Source: Megaleporinus macrocephalus (taxonomy: Eukaryota; Chordata; Actinopteri; Characiformes; Anostomidae). Taken from it: a DNA stretch of 64,000 bases. Below the pieces are notes generated by a model that saw nothing but the letters and a program-made list of their open reading frames with translations, did not search any database and was not told the origin of the DNA. The DNA lies in the NCBI GenBank assembly GCA_021613375.1, contig CM038705.1, forward strand, positions 6,715,604 to 6,779,603, given 5' to 3'. Both the position numbers and the translations under genes were made by a program. Shown here piece after piece: positions 1 to 10,411 of the stretch. How positions within the stretch are numbered: position 1 is the stretch's first letter; every line of letters starts with the position of its first letter.

Positions 1-23
1 GAAAAGGGAAAAGTAGGACAACC

Positions 24-64
<41 letters not shown>

Positions 65-235
65 AAAAAGAGAGAGCAAATAAACAGCAAGGCAAAGTAA
101 AGAGGAAAGAGAGAGAGAGAGGAAACGGATGACATGTGTTTAACAGGTCAGACATCCAGGTGAGAGAGGAAAGAGAAAGAGAAGAAAGAAGAGGAAGCGA
201 AGGGAGGGGTAGGATGGAGAGGGCGGGTTAGATGT

Positions 236-1172
236 AGGGGTCAGATGGAAAGAGACTGTAGGATGAGAGATGGAGAGAGAGAGGGGTAGGATTGAGGGGA
301 CAGGCGGAGATAGAGAGGGGTTGGGTAGAGGAGTCAGACGGAGATAGAGAGGGGTTGGGTAGAGGAGTCAGACGGAGATAGAGGGGTAGGATGGAGGGGT
401 CAGGTGGAGATAGAGAGGGGTAGGATGGAGGGGTCAGTAGGAGATAGAGAGGGGTAGGATGGAGGGGTCAGTAGGAGATAGAGAGGGGTAGGATGGTGGG
501 GTCAGTAGGAGATAGAGAGGGGTAGGATGGTGGGGTCAGTAGGAGATAGAGAGGGGTAGGATGGTGGGGTCAGTAGGAGATAGAGAGGGGTAGGATGGTG
601 GGGTCAGTAGGAGATAGAGAGGGGTAGGATGGTGGGGTCAGTAGGAGATAGAGAGGGGTAGGATGGTGGGGTCAGTAGGAGATAGAGAGGGGTAGGATGG
701 TGGGGTCAGTAGGAGATAGAGAGGGGTAGGATGGTGGGGTCAGGTGGAGATAGAGAGGGGTAGGATGGTGGGGTCAGTAGGAGATAGAGAGGGGTAGGCT
801 GGCGGGGGTCAGTAGGAGATAGAGAGGGGTAGGATGGTGGGGTCAGTAGGAGATAGAGAGGGGTAGGATGGTGGGGTCAGTAGGAGATAGAGAGGGGTAG
901 GATGGAGGGGTCAGGCGGAGATAGAGAGGGGTAGGATGGAGGGGTCAGACAGAGAGAGAGGGGTAGGATGGAGGGGTCAGTAGGAGATAGAGAGGGGTAG
1001 GATGGTGGGGTCAGTAGGAGATAGAGAGGAGTAGGATGGTGGGGTCAGTAGGAGATAGAGAGGGGTAGGATGGTGGGGTCAGTAGGAGATAGAGAGGGGT
1101 AGGATGGAGGGGACAGGAAGAGATAGAGAGGGGCAGGATGGAGGGGTCAGCTGGAGATAGAGAGGGGTGGGA
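236..1172. repeat. 34-bp minisatellite, about 27 copies
   Basis: A tandem array whose common unit reads roughly as GATAGAGAGGGGTAGGATGG followed by TGGGGTCAGTAGGA, 34 bp in all. Units at the left edge are more diverged, and a nearly uniform block lies at about 450-900. The + strand is almost pure purine, so the array is strongly strand-asymmetric. Short open frames on the opposite strand are products of the repeat. It follows a (GA)n tract at 29-60. Confidence 0.9.
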
Positions 1173-1722
1173 TATAGAGTGATACCCGAATGATCCTATG
1201 TATATATATATATATATGTAACACACTGAAACTGGAAAACCAACAAACGACCAATCAGACGACACGGATACGACTCCGAAATCGTGCCTCCCTGTAATCG
1301 ACCAATGACTTTAATCCACATGTAACCGATACTCCTGGCTCTGCACTGATGAAAGAGAGAGAGAGAAACAATGACATCTATTCATCCTTCACTCAGGTGA
1401 AGAACACTACTAGTGTTACACACTCACTTCTTCTCTCTATATGTCAACCCTCAAAGGACGAGCAAGAGAGAGAGAGAGAGAGACTCAAAGACAGTCCCAG
1501 GTAAGAGACAGACAGAGGCTTCCTTTCAGTCACGCTTGCACAAAAGGCAGAGCGTAATTGATGAAAGTAGGGCGCACACAAAGCCCCCTCTGTCCCGGTG
1601 GTCACCGTACCCAGCCCCTAATGTCAGCGCACCTCAAGCTAAAAGCTCATGAAGCCACTTCATGTTAACGCTTCGCTTCAAACCTGAGCCAAAAATGAAT
1701 TACAGCGGCGGCTGCTCTGCTT

Positions 1723-1759
<37 letters not shown>

Positions 1760-1794
1760 CATATAACTATTACACATAACCATTTTTATTATTA

Positions 1795-2000
1795 TATGAT
1801 ATTTTTAATGGAAGTCAATGGAACCAGATTTATTTCCAAGCCATTTTGGAGCATCGGTAATGGTTTCCCAAAAATAAATAAATAAATAAAAGATATGTTT
1901 TTAGTTGGACAACAACATCAACCACATATACCTCGCACATAAATTTTATGCTATTTTTTATTTTTTTATTGCTGGAAAACCATCAATAACAAGTTCACAC
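1795..2000. repeat. Dispersed element with 'GTCAATGGAACCAGA' core (copy 1)
   Basis: The phrase 'aagtcaatggaaccaga' followed by 'ttccaagccattttggagcat' recurs at about 5,245-5,400 and 27,130-27,365, and a related piece (a 'gctgtccaatgaaaaacatgtat' phrase) lies at about 63,430. These look like copies of one non-coding interspersed repeat family. No transposase reading frame is visible and I cannot name the family. Confidence 0.55.
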
Positions 2001-2267
2001 TGTTTCATGCCATGGCTTATTTAGGAGGCGTGGCCAGACTAAGCGGTGAAGCAAGGAGGCTCTCAGGAGCCACAGCACTCCTGGGTTAAAAGGTACTGTT
2101 ATTGAGGTCACTGATGTTGCGTGAACGTTCCAGAGTTTGATTGCAGACGTGTCCTCTCCTCAGATGTTGTATCCTCCCATGTTAACCCTGTCTGTCTGTC
2201 TCAGTGGGGTTGGTCCTGGGCAGTAACCACCTCACACTATAACCAATAAGAGTCCTTGGGTAAGACT

Positions 2268-3172
2268 CCTAACACTACCTTCACCTACCTGTGTACAGGT
2301 AAACTGTAACACTACCTTCACCTACCTGTGTACAGGTAAACTGTATCACTACCTTCACCTACCTGTGTACAGGTAAACTGTAACTCTACCTTCACCTACC
2401 TGTGTACAGATAAACTATAACACTACCTTCACCTACCTGTGTACAGATAAACTGTAAAACTATCTTCACCTACCTGTGTACAGGTAAACTGTAACACTAC
2501 CTTCACCTACCTGTGTACAGGTAAACTGTAACACTACCTTCACCTACCTGTGTACAGGTAAACTGTAACATTACCTTCACCTACCTGTGTACAGGTAAAC
2601 TGTAACACTACCTTCACCTACCTGTGTACAGGTAAACTGTAACACTACCTTCACCTACCTGTGTACAGGTAAACTGTATCACTACCTTCACCTACCTGTG
2701 TACAGGTAACCTGTATCACTACCTTCACCTACCTGTGTACAGGTAAACTGTAACTCTACCTTCACCTACCTGTGTACAGATAAACTATAACACTACCTTC
2801 ACCTACCTGTGTACAGATAAACTGTAAAACTATCTTCACCTACCTGCGTACAGGTAAACTGTAACACTACCTTCACCTACCTGTGTACAGGTAAACTGTA
2901 ACTCTACCTTCACCTACCTGTGTACAGGTAAACTGTAACATTACCTTCACCTACTTGTGTACAGGTAACCTTCACCTACCTGTGTACAGGTAAACTGTAT
3001 CACTACCTTCACCTACCTGTGTACAGGTAAACTGTATCACTACCTTCACCTACCTGTGTACAGGTAAACTGTATCACTACCTTCACCTACCTGTGTACAG
3101 GTAAACTGTAACACTACCTTCACCTACCTGTGTACAGGTAAACTGTAACACCACCTTCACCTACCTGTGTAA
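2268..3172. repeat. 37-bp minisatellite, about 24 copies
   Basis: The unit is TGTAACACTACCTTCACCTA followed by CCTGTGTACAGGTAAAC, with small internal variants (TGTATCAC, TGTAACTC) and occasional shortened units. Each unit contains the near-palindrome ACCTGTGTACAGGT, and on the + strand the string ACAG|GTAAAC, which resembles a splice donor. No coding function is indicated. Confidence 0.92.
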
Positions 3173-3589
3173 GGGTCTCTGGATAAGGGAGGCTGGATGT
3201 GTTACAGGACGGCTCAGAAAAGCCCACCCAGCAGTCTCCACTGATATGTGCCTGATGCTGCTGTTAACGCTCATCCTCGGGGTCTTAACCTCCAACACTC
3301 CATAAGAACAACGCAATAAGAACCAGAGACGAGAGGAGCACACGGAGAGGGAGGTCACGGCACGGCCGTTAAGAGGAGCAGGGAACGGAGCACACGCAAC
3401 CGAGAGAGGAACAAATAAACAAAACACTGGGGGGGAAAAAAAGAAGAGCGAGAAAGAAAAAGGCCAGAGAAGAAGCAGCAGTGGACGGAGGAGGAGGAGG
3501 AGGAGGCGGTGTGAGGAGGAAGGGATGACATGGGCGAGCGAAAGAGACGGGAGCTTTAGCAGACAGACAGATCCATTACGTGGCCAGAA

Positions 3590-3780
3590 TGGCAGAAGGA
3601 GGGGGCAGGAGCGAGGGATAAAAGAAGAACGAGAGCAGCGGCTGGAGAGAAAAGAGGACGGATAGCACTCGCCCACTAAAAAAGGCCAACAGGAATAAAT
3701 GGGATGGGACAAAGCTGCGGAGGAGACGCGCCAGCTCAGCTCCAGAGGAGCACCGACACCTCCCGTCCCATCCAGATCCA
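3590..3780. repeat. Dispersed repeat, 5' flank of the 330-bp array
   Basis: The stretch with 'ggctggagagaaaagaggacggatagcactcgcccactaaaa' and the following 'aggaataaat.ggatgg.acaaa' matches 7,790-7,900 closely, so this is a second copy of an interspersed element. The tandem array that follows at 3,720-5,000 grew out of the 3' part of this same element. Confidence 0.65.
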
Positions 3781-5000
3781 CAGCGACGTCTCGCTTTAGC
3801 TCCTCAACCTCAAACCGACCTCATATGGCAAGAACCTGAACTGGAGGAGGCTGAGATCTCATTAATTGCTCAAGTGCCTACTGAGCTTATCTCCCCACCA
3901 TCAGTCAATGTCAGCACACCTCCCACTTCACCATCACCTCCTTCTTCTTCTTCTTCTTCAGTCCACTAACAGGTCCAGAAAAACCATCCAGCAGGCACCA
4001 GCTTCCCTCAAAAGGAAGTGGCGGAGGAGACGCGCCATATCAGCTCAGCTCCACAGCTGGATCCAGCTCAAGCAGGAGCACCGACACCTCCCGTCCCATC
4101 CAGATCCACAGCGACGTCTCGCTTTAGCTCCTCAACCTCAAACCGACCTCATATGGCAAGAACCTGAACTGGAGGAGGCTGAGGTCTCATTAATTGCTCA
4201 AGTGCCTACTGAGCTTATCTCCCCACCATCAGTCAACGTCAGCACACCTCCCACTTCACCATCACCTCCTTCTTCTTCTTCTTCTTCTTCTTCTTCAGTC
4301 CACTAACAGGTCCAGAAAAACCATCCAGCAGGCACCAGCTTCCCTCAAAAGGAAGTGGCGGAGGAGACGCGCCATATCAGCTCAGCTCCACAGCTGGATC
4401 CAGCTCAACCAGGAGCACCGACACCTCCCGTCCCATCCAGATCCACAGCGACGTCTCGCTTTAGCTCCTCAACCTCAAACCGACCTCATATGGCAAGAAC
4501 CTGAACTGGAGGAGGCTGAGGTTTCATTAATTGCTCAAGTGTCTACAGAGCTTATCTCACCACCATCAGTCAACGTCAGCACACCTCCCACTTCACCATC
4601 ACCTCCTTCTTCTTCTTCAGTCCACTAACAGGTCCAGAAAAAACGTCCAGCAGGCACCAGCTTCCCTCAAAAGGAAGTGGCGGAGGAGACGCGCCATATC
4701 AGCTCAGCTCCACAGCTGGATCCAGCTCAACCAGGAGCACCGACACCTCCCGTCCCATCCAGATCCACTGCGACGTCTCGCTTTAGCTCCTCAACCTCAA
4801 ACCGACCTCATATGGCAAGAACCTGAACTGGAGGAAGCTGAGGTTTCATTAATTGCTCAAGTGCCTACTGAGCTTATCTCACCACCATCAGTCAACGTCA
4901 GCACACCTCCCACTTCACCATCACCTCCTTCTTCTTCTTCTTCTTCAGTCCACTAACAGGTCCAGAAAAAACGTCCAGCAGGCACCAGCTTCCCTCAAAA
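3720..5000. repeat. About 330-bp tandem array, four units plus a partial one
   Basis: Equivalent points lie at about 3,866, 4,194, 4,531 and 4,853, giving periods of 328, 337 and 322 bp. Length differences come from a (TTC)n tract in each unit (about 3,945, 4,265, 4,607 and 4,930), so all periods equal 1 modulo 3. Each unit therefore shows an open frame of about 141-146 codons on the + strand that starts in a new frame. The conceptual peptide contains KRKWRRRR, a HSWIQL segment and a Pro/Ser-rich end. The start codons are TTG, and a stop (VH*) ends each frame just past the next unit's start. I regard these frames as non-genic or as a relic of a mobile element protein; a real exon cannot be excluded. 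Confidence 0.85.
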
Positions 5001-5244
5001 GTGTCCCCAGGGAAGGAGGCTCGGTGTGGAGAATTATCTTAAAGGTCACTGCTGTTTTTCTAATGCTATTAGCTCCATTCTGAAGGAGCAGTGCGCCGGT
5101 CATGCTAACACAAATCCGAGGAGTTGTCTGCCGCTCGGGAGGAGTGCGGTAGCTTGGTAGCCTTTGAGATCCGATCCCAGAAGGCTGCTCTCCGTCCAAT
5201 CACAGACCAAGAACAAATAAATAAAACAAGCACCTTCAAAACGT

Positions 5245-5400
5245 ACTTCACAGGAGAGGCCAAAAACGGTCTTAACTTTCAATGCAAGTCAATGGAACCA
5301 GAAAGCTTTCCAAGCTACTTTGGGGCATTTCTATTGGTCCGTTCATCAGGAAACTGGCACACAGTGTTAACAACAGCTGTCGTATTCGAATGATATAAAA
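5245..5400. repeat. Dispersed element with 'GTCAATGGAACCAGA' core (copy 2)
   Basis: Contains 'aggagaggccaaaaacggtcttaactttcaatgcaagtcaatggaaccagaa', parallel to 27,155-27,210 ('aggagaggacaaaaacttacattacttttaaagtcaatggaaccagaa'). It extends through 'ggggcatttctattggtccgttcat', parallel to 'gagcatttctgtttgtccattgttcat'. Non-coding interspersed repeat of unknown family. Confidence 0.6.
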
Positions 5401-5667
5401 AAATTAAAATGCCAATACGCAGCAATGTAATCAGAAAGCTAGCATTTTGCTTATAGTGTGCAGCTCAGCTCAGCCCAGCTCATCAACCAGGGAAATTTGA
5501 GATATTCCAAAGTACTAGGGAGTTCATCTGGGCCCCATGATGGTCAAGTTCCAACACAACCAATCCAAATGACCTTAAATGGCCCACAAAAAAAAAAATA
5601 AATAAATAAAAAAAAAATACAACCTCTAAAATGCTGTGGAATCACTTTTTAGTGAATTAGCGTTTAA

Positions 5668-6043
5668 TGTATTGGCAAGAACCTGCCGATACAATACGTA
5701 TCGTGATACAGCGGTCACGATTCAATGTCACGATATACTGCTAAATTAATAAAGTGATATACCGTGATTTTTCTAATGTTACTATTAAAACACTCCACTG
5801 TATGAACAGGTTTACCAATGCTTACAATAGCGTTGCACCCTTGTGCTGCTTGTTAATGTTGGAGTGGAGCTGAAAATGGATTACAACACTGCCATCTAGT
5901 GGTCAGAGGTTTAAACACAACACACAATGATTCACTGTCTGTCAGGAATCTGTGCATCGATACTGTGTTTTTTAGAATTGATACAGTATCACCGAACATA
6001 ATATCCTGATACTCGATATTTTCGATATTTTCTTACACCCCTA
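5668..6043 (+). mobile_element. hAT-like miniature transposon, copy A (5' end lost)
   Basis: A copy of the roughly 380-bp element described at 8,126-8,503. It begins inside the left terminal region (tgtattggcaagaacctg) without the TAGGGC terminus and ends with ...cttacacccct-a. The diagnostic middle (aacaggtttaccaatgcttacaatagcgttg and tgttggagtggagctgaaaatgga) is intact. It codes for nothing. Confidence 0.75.
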
Positions 6044-6220
6044 TTGAGGTTCTGTATATTAAGCTGATAATGGATAATATAGCTTTGAGGAATGAGGTCA
6101 TACACAACATGGCTGTCCATGTGTACACTTTCATTTTTCTATATTATCTGAACAGCTGATCTTCATATCCTGTGGAAGTGGCATGTTGAATGGACCAATA
6201 GAAAACCAAAGACTAAAACC

Positions 6221-6609
6221 TAGGGGTGTAAGAAAATATCGAAAATATTGAATATCGGGATATTATATTTAGTGATACTGTATCGATTCTCAAAAACACA
6301 GTATCGATGCACAGATTCCTGACAGACAGTGAATCATTGTGTGTTGTGCTTAATCGTCTGACCACTAGATGGCAGTGTTGTAATCCATTTTCAGCTCCAC
6401 TCCAACATTAACAAGTAGCACAAGGGTGCAATGCTATTGTAAGTATTGGCAAACCTGTTCATACAGTGGTGTGTTTTAATAGTAGGATTTGAAAAATCAT
6501 AATATATCATTTTACTTGCAGTATCGCAATATTTCACGATATATTGAATCGTGACGGCTGTATCACGATATGTATTGTATCGGCAGGTTCTTGCCAATAC
6601 ACAGCCCTA
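6221..6609 (-). mobile_element. hAT-like miniature transposon, copy B
   Basis: A full-length copy in reverse orientation, from TAGGGGTGTAAG to ACACAGCCCTA. The flanking octamers ctaaaacc (6,213-6,220) and ctaaaact (6,610-6,617) agree at 7 of 8 bases, consistent with the 8-bp target duplication of the hAT superfamily. It encodes no transposase. Confidence 0.82.
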
Positions 6610-7149
6610 CTAAAACTAATGGAATCAAACCTCTTTACTTGAACTTACGTTAAGTTAAGGACATTTTTGGCCTCTCCAGTAACATAAGCACCCAGTAAAG
6701 GCACATCTATAGTCATACTGGTCCAGTTAAGACCTGCTAGGAATGTTGTGGTGCTTTAGTTATGCTGACCCGAACCAACAGGCGAGTTCGTACCTGTTTA
6801 ATATTGAGAGCCTCTTTAAAAAAAAAAATAAATAAATAAAAAGAGCGATTAGACCGAGGGCGTGCACGACGCCAGCTGAGGAGCTGTCAGACCGGTGGCA
6901 AAGCAGGCCAAACTGTGACAGGGCCTTCTGGGGACCAGGTGCGGCGGGGAGGGCGGGAGGGGAAGGAGAGATGAAAGACGAAAACAAATAGATGATGTCA
7001 TTGATAAACGCCCTGGAGAAGGGGCTCGGAGCACAAGGGACGAAAACGTAACCCTAGACCCAGTCGGATTTATATTAAGAGGGCACACGATGGATGCCAC
7101 AGTCGTCGTTGGCTTGGGGTCCAAGGCCCCGTCCTCTCTGGGTGGGCAG

Positions 7150-7654
7150 TAGGGGTGTGCTATATCGTATCGTACACAATATCACCAATGTTTTTGAATA
7201 TGGTGAACGATATTATACCCTGAAATATCGTACCATATCACTAATTATCACATCAGGTACTACTTTTACTGTTTTTAGCAAAATAAAAATTCACACTTCT
7301 CATTTTCCATTATATATCTACTAGAGACAGATTTTATCTCCAGTATCATTCACTTTACTTCAGTTCTGGATATATGGAGATATTTGGAGTGTATTATTTA
7401 GTATCGTGACATTCTGGATCATTGACTTCTGTTACAATCTGATGAAAATTCTTGTATTTTTTAATATCTCAGTTAGGGGTGTGCCATATCATATCATACG
7501 CAATAATTAAATTTTATTTTCATTTTGTTGCAGTAGTGTATTCTTGAAATATTTTTTTTAATTCAATGTTTAGTCATATCGCCAAGAGTATCGTTATCAC
7601 AAAAATACCATGAAATATCGTGATATTATTGTAGGGCCATATCGCCCACCCCTA
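7150..7654. mobile_element. AT-rich miniature transposon with TAGGGGTGTG ends
   Basis: Starts TAGGGGTGTGCTATATCG and ends ATATCGCCCACCCCTA, an imperfect terminal inverted repeat. A second internal start (ttaggggtgtgccatatc) at about 7,474 suggests two half-elements or a nested copy. The flanking octamers are gtgggcag and gggtgtag, a weak 5 of 8 match. Probably a non-autonomous hAT-type element related to, but distinct from, the 6,221 family. Confidence 0.6.
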
Positions 7655-7789
7655 GGGTGTAGGAGGCTCCTGCCTCTCAACATTATGCCAGCCAATGTAG
7701 GTAATTAGTGTTCTCCTGCAAGCGTGTTGAGGCGATCATTGGCTGGCTGGTGGCTAGCGGACAAGAAATTGGGGAGGGGGGGGTTAAGT

Positions 7790-8115
7790 ATGAGCGGGAA
7801 ACGTGAGATAAAAGAGGAAAGAGAGTCGCGGCTGGAGAGAAAAGAGGATGGATAGCACTCGCCCACTAAAACGCTGCCAGGAATAAATTAGATGGAACAA
7901 AACTGGAAGAGGAAGTGGCGGGGAAACGGCAAATCAGGGAGCCAAACCAGCACCGCAAGCGCCACTTCAGCTTAGCTGCACAGCTGGATCCAGTTAGACC
8001 TGGAGGACTGAGGAGAACGCAGTCAAATCCCAACCCACTGGGAAATCTTACTTTAGATCATGAATCTGAAAGTGACCCCGAAACCCAAAGCGAGCCAATA
8101 GCATTACATACTGTA
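7790..8115 (+). repeat. Dispersed relative of the 330-bp array unit
   Basis: The left part matches 3,590-3,720 and the right part matches the array unit ('aggaagtggcgg', then 'gctgcacagctggatccag'). It holds a 69-codon open frame at 7,915-8,124 with the QLDP segment equivalent to QLHSWIQL in the array. A hAT-like element is inserted immediately after it. It is a single-copy version of the sequence that was tandemly amplified at 3,720-5,000. Confidence 0.6.
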
Positions 8116-8125
8116 AGTCAATGAC

Positions 8126-8503
8126 TAGGGCTGTGTATTGGCAAGAACTTGGCGATACAATACGTATCATGATACAGTAGTCACGATTCATAATATCATG
8201 ATATATTGCGATACTGCAAGTAAAGTGATATATTGCGATTTTTCAAATCCTACTATTAAAACACGCCACTGTATGAACAGGTTTGTCAATTCTTACAATA
8301 GCGTTGCGCCCTTGTACTGCTTGTTAATGTTGGAGTGGAACTGAAAATGGATTACAATACTGGTCATAGGTTTAAACACAACACACACTGATTCACTGTC
8401 TGCCAGGAATCTGTGTATCGATACTATGTTTTTAAAAATCAATACAGTATCACCAAGCATAATAGCCCAATATTCAATATTTCAATATTTTCTTACACCC
8501 CTA
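8126..8503 (+). mobile_element. hAT-like miniature transposon, copy C (best boundaries)
   Basis: 378 bp running from TAGGGCTGTGTATTGG to TCTTACACCCCTA and flanked by a perfect 8-bp duplication, tcaatgac, at 8,118-8,125 and 8,504-8,511. An 8-bp duplication plus short terminal inverted repeats is the hallmark of hAT elements. The sequence is non-coding, so it must have been moved by a transposase encoded elsewhere. Confidence 0.88.
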
Positions 8504-9272
8504 TCAATGACATTACATTGTCATGTCATTGCACATGCTAGCCTTGATTTTCCAAGGCTAGAGAATGAAAACTGGCTCACTGATTGGGACGTATAAGCAC
8601 CATCTCCTCGTCAAGCTGGTTCCTTGGCAATGAAAATAGAGGAACACAATATCAAGACAAACTGCCAATGCCTTTACTGAATATGGATTTTCAGGCGTGT
8701 AATTAACAACTCTGGACTCTGTCCGCTCAACAGAAAGCGTAAAACGTGGTGCAGGCGGAGACGTGAGCCTATAATCCAGCTGAGGGACCTGTGTGGACGT
8801 GTGTTTTAGAAAGGTGTTCGTTTGACAGGGCTCAGAGTCTTCGGGTAAGCTTGGTCGACTCGCAAGGGCATCGCTGGCCTTGCTGATCAATGCCTGATCA
8901 ATACAGCAAAGCCCGGGCTGACTCTCAGACAACAGATGGACACATTAAGGACAACTGTGTGTGGTGGGTGGAGGTGGGGGGTGCAGGAAGGACAACACTA
9001 CATAGCTCTATTTCACCCTCTTACACAAGCCAAGGTTGCTAGGTTGCTAAACGGAATTATTTCAGCTCAGTGTCGGCGTAATTATCCCGCCATTCTCTGT
9101 TTGAGTGGCTGCTCCAGCGAAGGTCAGGACGGAAGACCGACGGAACGGGAGCGAAAGAAACGGAAAGACACAAGCTCGGAAAATAAAACCCGCCTCAAAA
9201 GCTAGCGAGCTAGCATAATAATATTAATAATATTAATAATCACTACTTATAGAGCACTTCACATACCAGTGG

Positions 9273-10411
9273 CTAAGATGTTAGTCTTAATAAGCCAAAG
9301 TCCAGCTTTATAAGTACTAAGATGTTAGTCTTAATAAACCAAAGTCCAGCTTTATAAGTACTAAGATGTTAGTCTTAATAAGCCAAAGTCCAGCTTTATA
9401 AGTACTAAGATGTTAGTCTTAATAAGCCAAAGTCCAGCTTTATAAGCACTAAGATGTTAGTCTTAATAAGCCAAAGTCCAGCTTCATAAGTACTAAGATG
9501 TTAGTCTTAATAAGCCAAAGTCCAGCTTTATAAGCACTAAGATGTTAGTCTTAATGAGCCAAAGTCCAGCTTTATAAGCACTAAGATGTTAGTCTTAATA
9601 AGCCAAAGTCCAGCTTTATAAGTACTAAGATGTTAGTCTTAATAAGCCAAAGTCCAGCTTTATAAGCACTAAGATGTTAGTCTTAATTAGCCAAAGTCCA
9701 GCTTTATAAGTACTAAGATGTTAGTCTTAATAAGCCAAAGTCCAGCTTTATAAGCACTAAGATGTTAGTCTTAATAAGCCAAAGTCCAGCTTTATAAGCA
9801 CTAAGATGTTAGTCTTAATAAACCAAAGTCCAGCTTTATAAGCACTAAGATGTTAGTCTTAATAAGCCAAAGTCCAGCTTCATAAGTACTAAGATGTTAG
9901 TCTTAATAAGCCAAAGTCCAGCTTTATAAGCACTAAGATGTTAGTCTTAATAAGCCAAAGTCCAGCTTTATAAGCACTAAGATGTTAGTCTTAATAAGCC
10001 AAAGTCCAGCTTTATAAGTACTAAGATGTTAGTCTTAATAAGCCAAAGTCCAGCTTTATAAGCACTAAGATGTTAGTCTTAATTAGCCAAAGTCCAGCTT
10101 TATAAGTACTAAGATGTTAGTCTTAATAAGCCAAAGTCCAGCTTTATAAGCACTAAGATGTTAGTCTTAATAAGCCAAAGTCCAGCTTTATAAGCACTAA
10201 GATGTTAGTCTTAATAAACCAAAGTCCAGCTTTATAAGCACTAAGATGTTAGTCTTAATAAACCAAAGTCCAGCTTTATAAGCACTAAGATGTTAGTCTT
10301 AATAAGCCAAAGTCCAGCTTCATAAGTACTAAGATGTTAGTCTTAATAAGCCAAAGTCCAGCTTCATAAGTACTAAGATGTTAGTCTTAATAAGCCAAAG
10401 TCCAGCTTTCA
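9273..10411. repeat. 44-bp minisatellite, about 26 copies
   Basis: The unit is ACTAAGATGTTAGTCTTAAT followed by AAGCCAAAGTCCAGCTTTATAAGT. Copies differ at a few fixed positions (ataagt or ataagc, taagcc or taaacc, ttaatt), and blocks of several variant units recur in the same order, a sign of multi-unit duplications. Each unit holds the interrupted palindrome AAGAtgttagTCTT. Confidence 0.93.

Noticed and set aside
3161..3781. 206-codon minus-strand frame beginning MDLDGTGGVGAPLELSW
   Set aside because: It covers a purine-rich low-complexity stretch and dispersed repeat sequence. The peptide is Ser/Leu/Phe-rich without a domain, as expected from the complement of GA-rich DNA.
9273..10411. Possible CRISPR-like array (regular 44-bp spacing)
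   Set aside because: There are no unique spacers. The whole unit repeats, and the context is eukaryotic, so it is a minisatellite.
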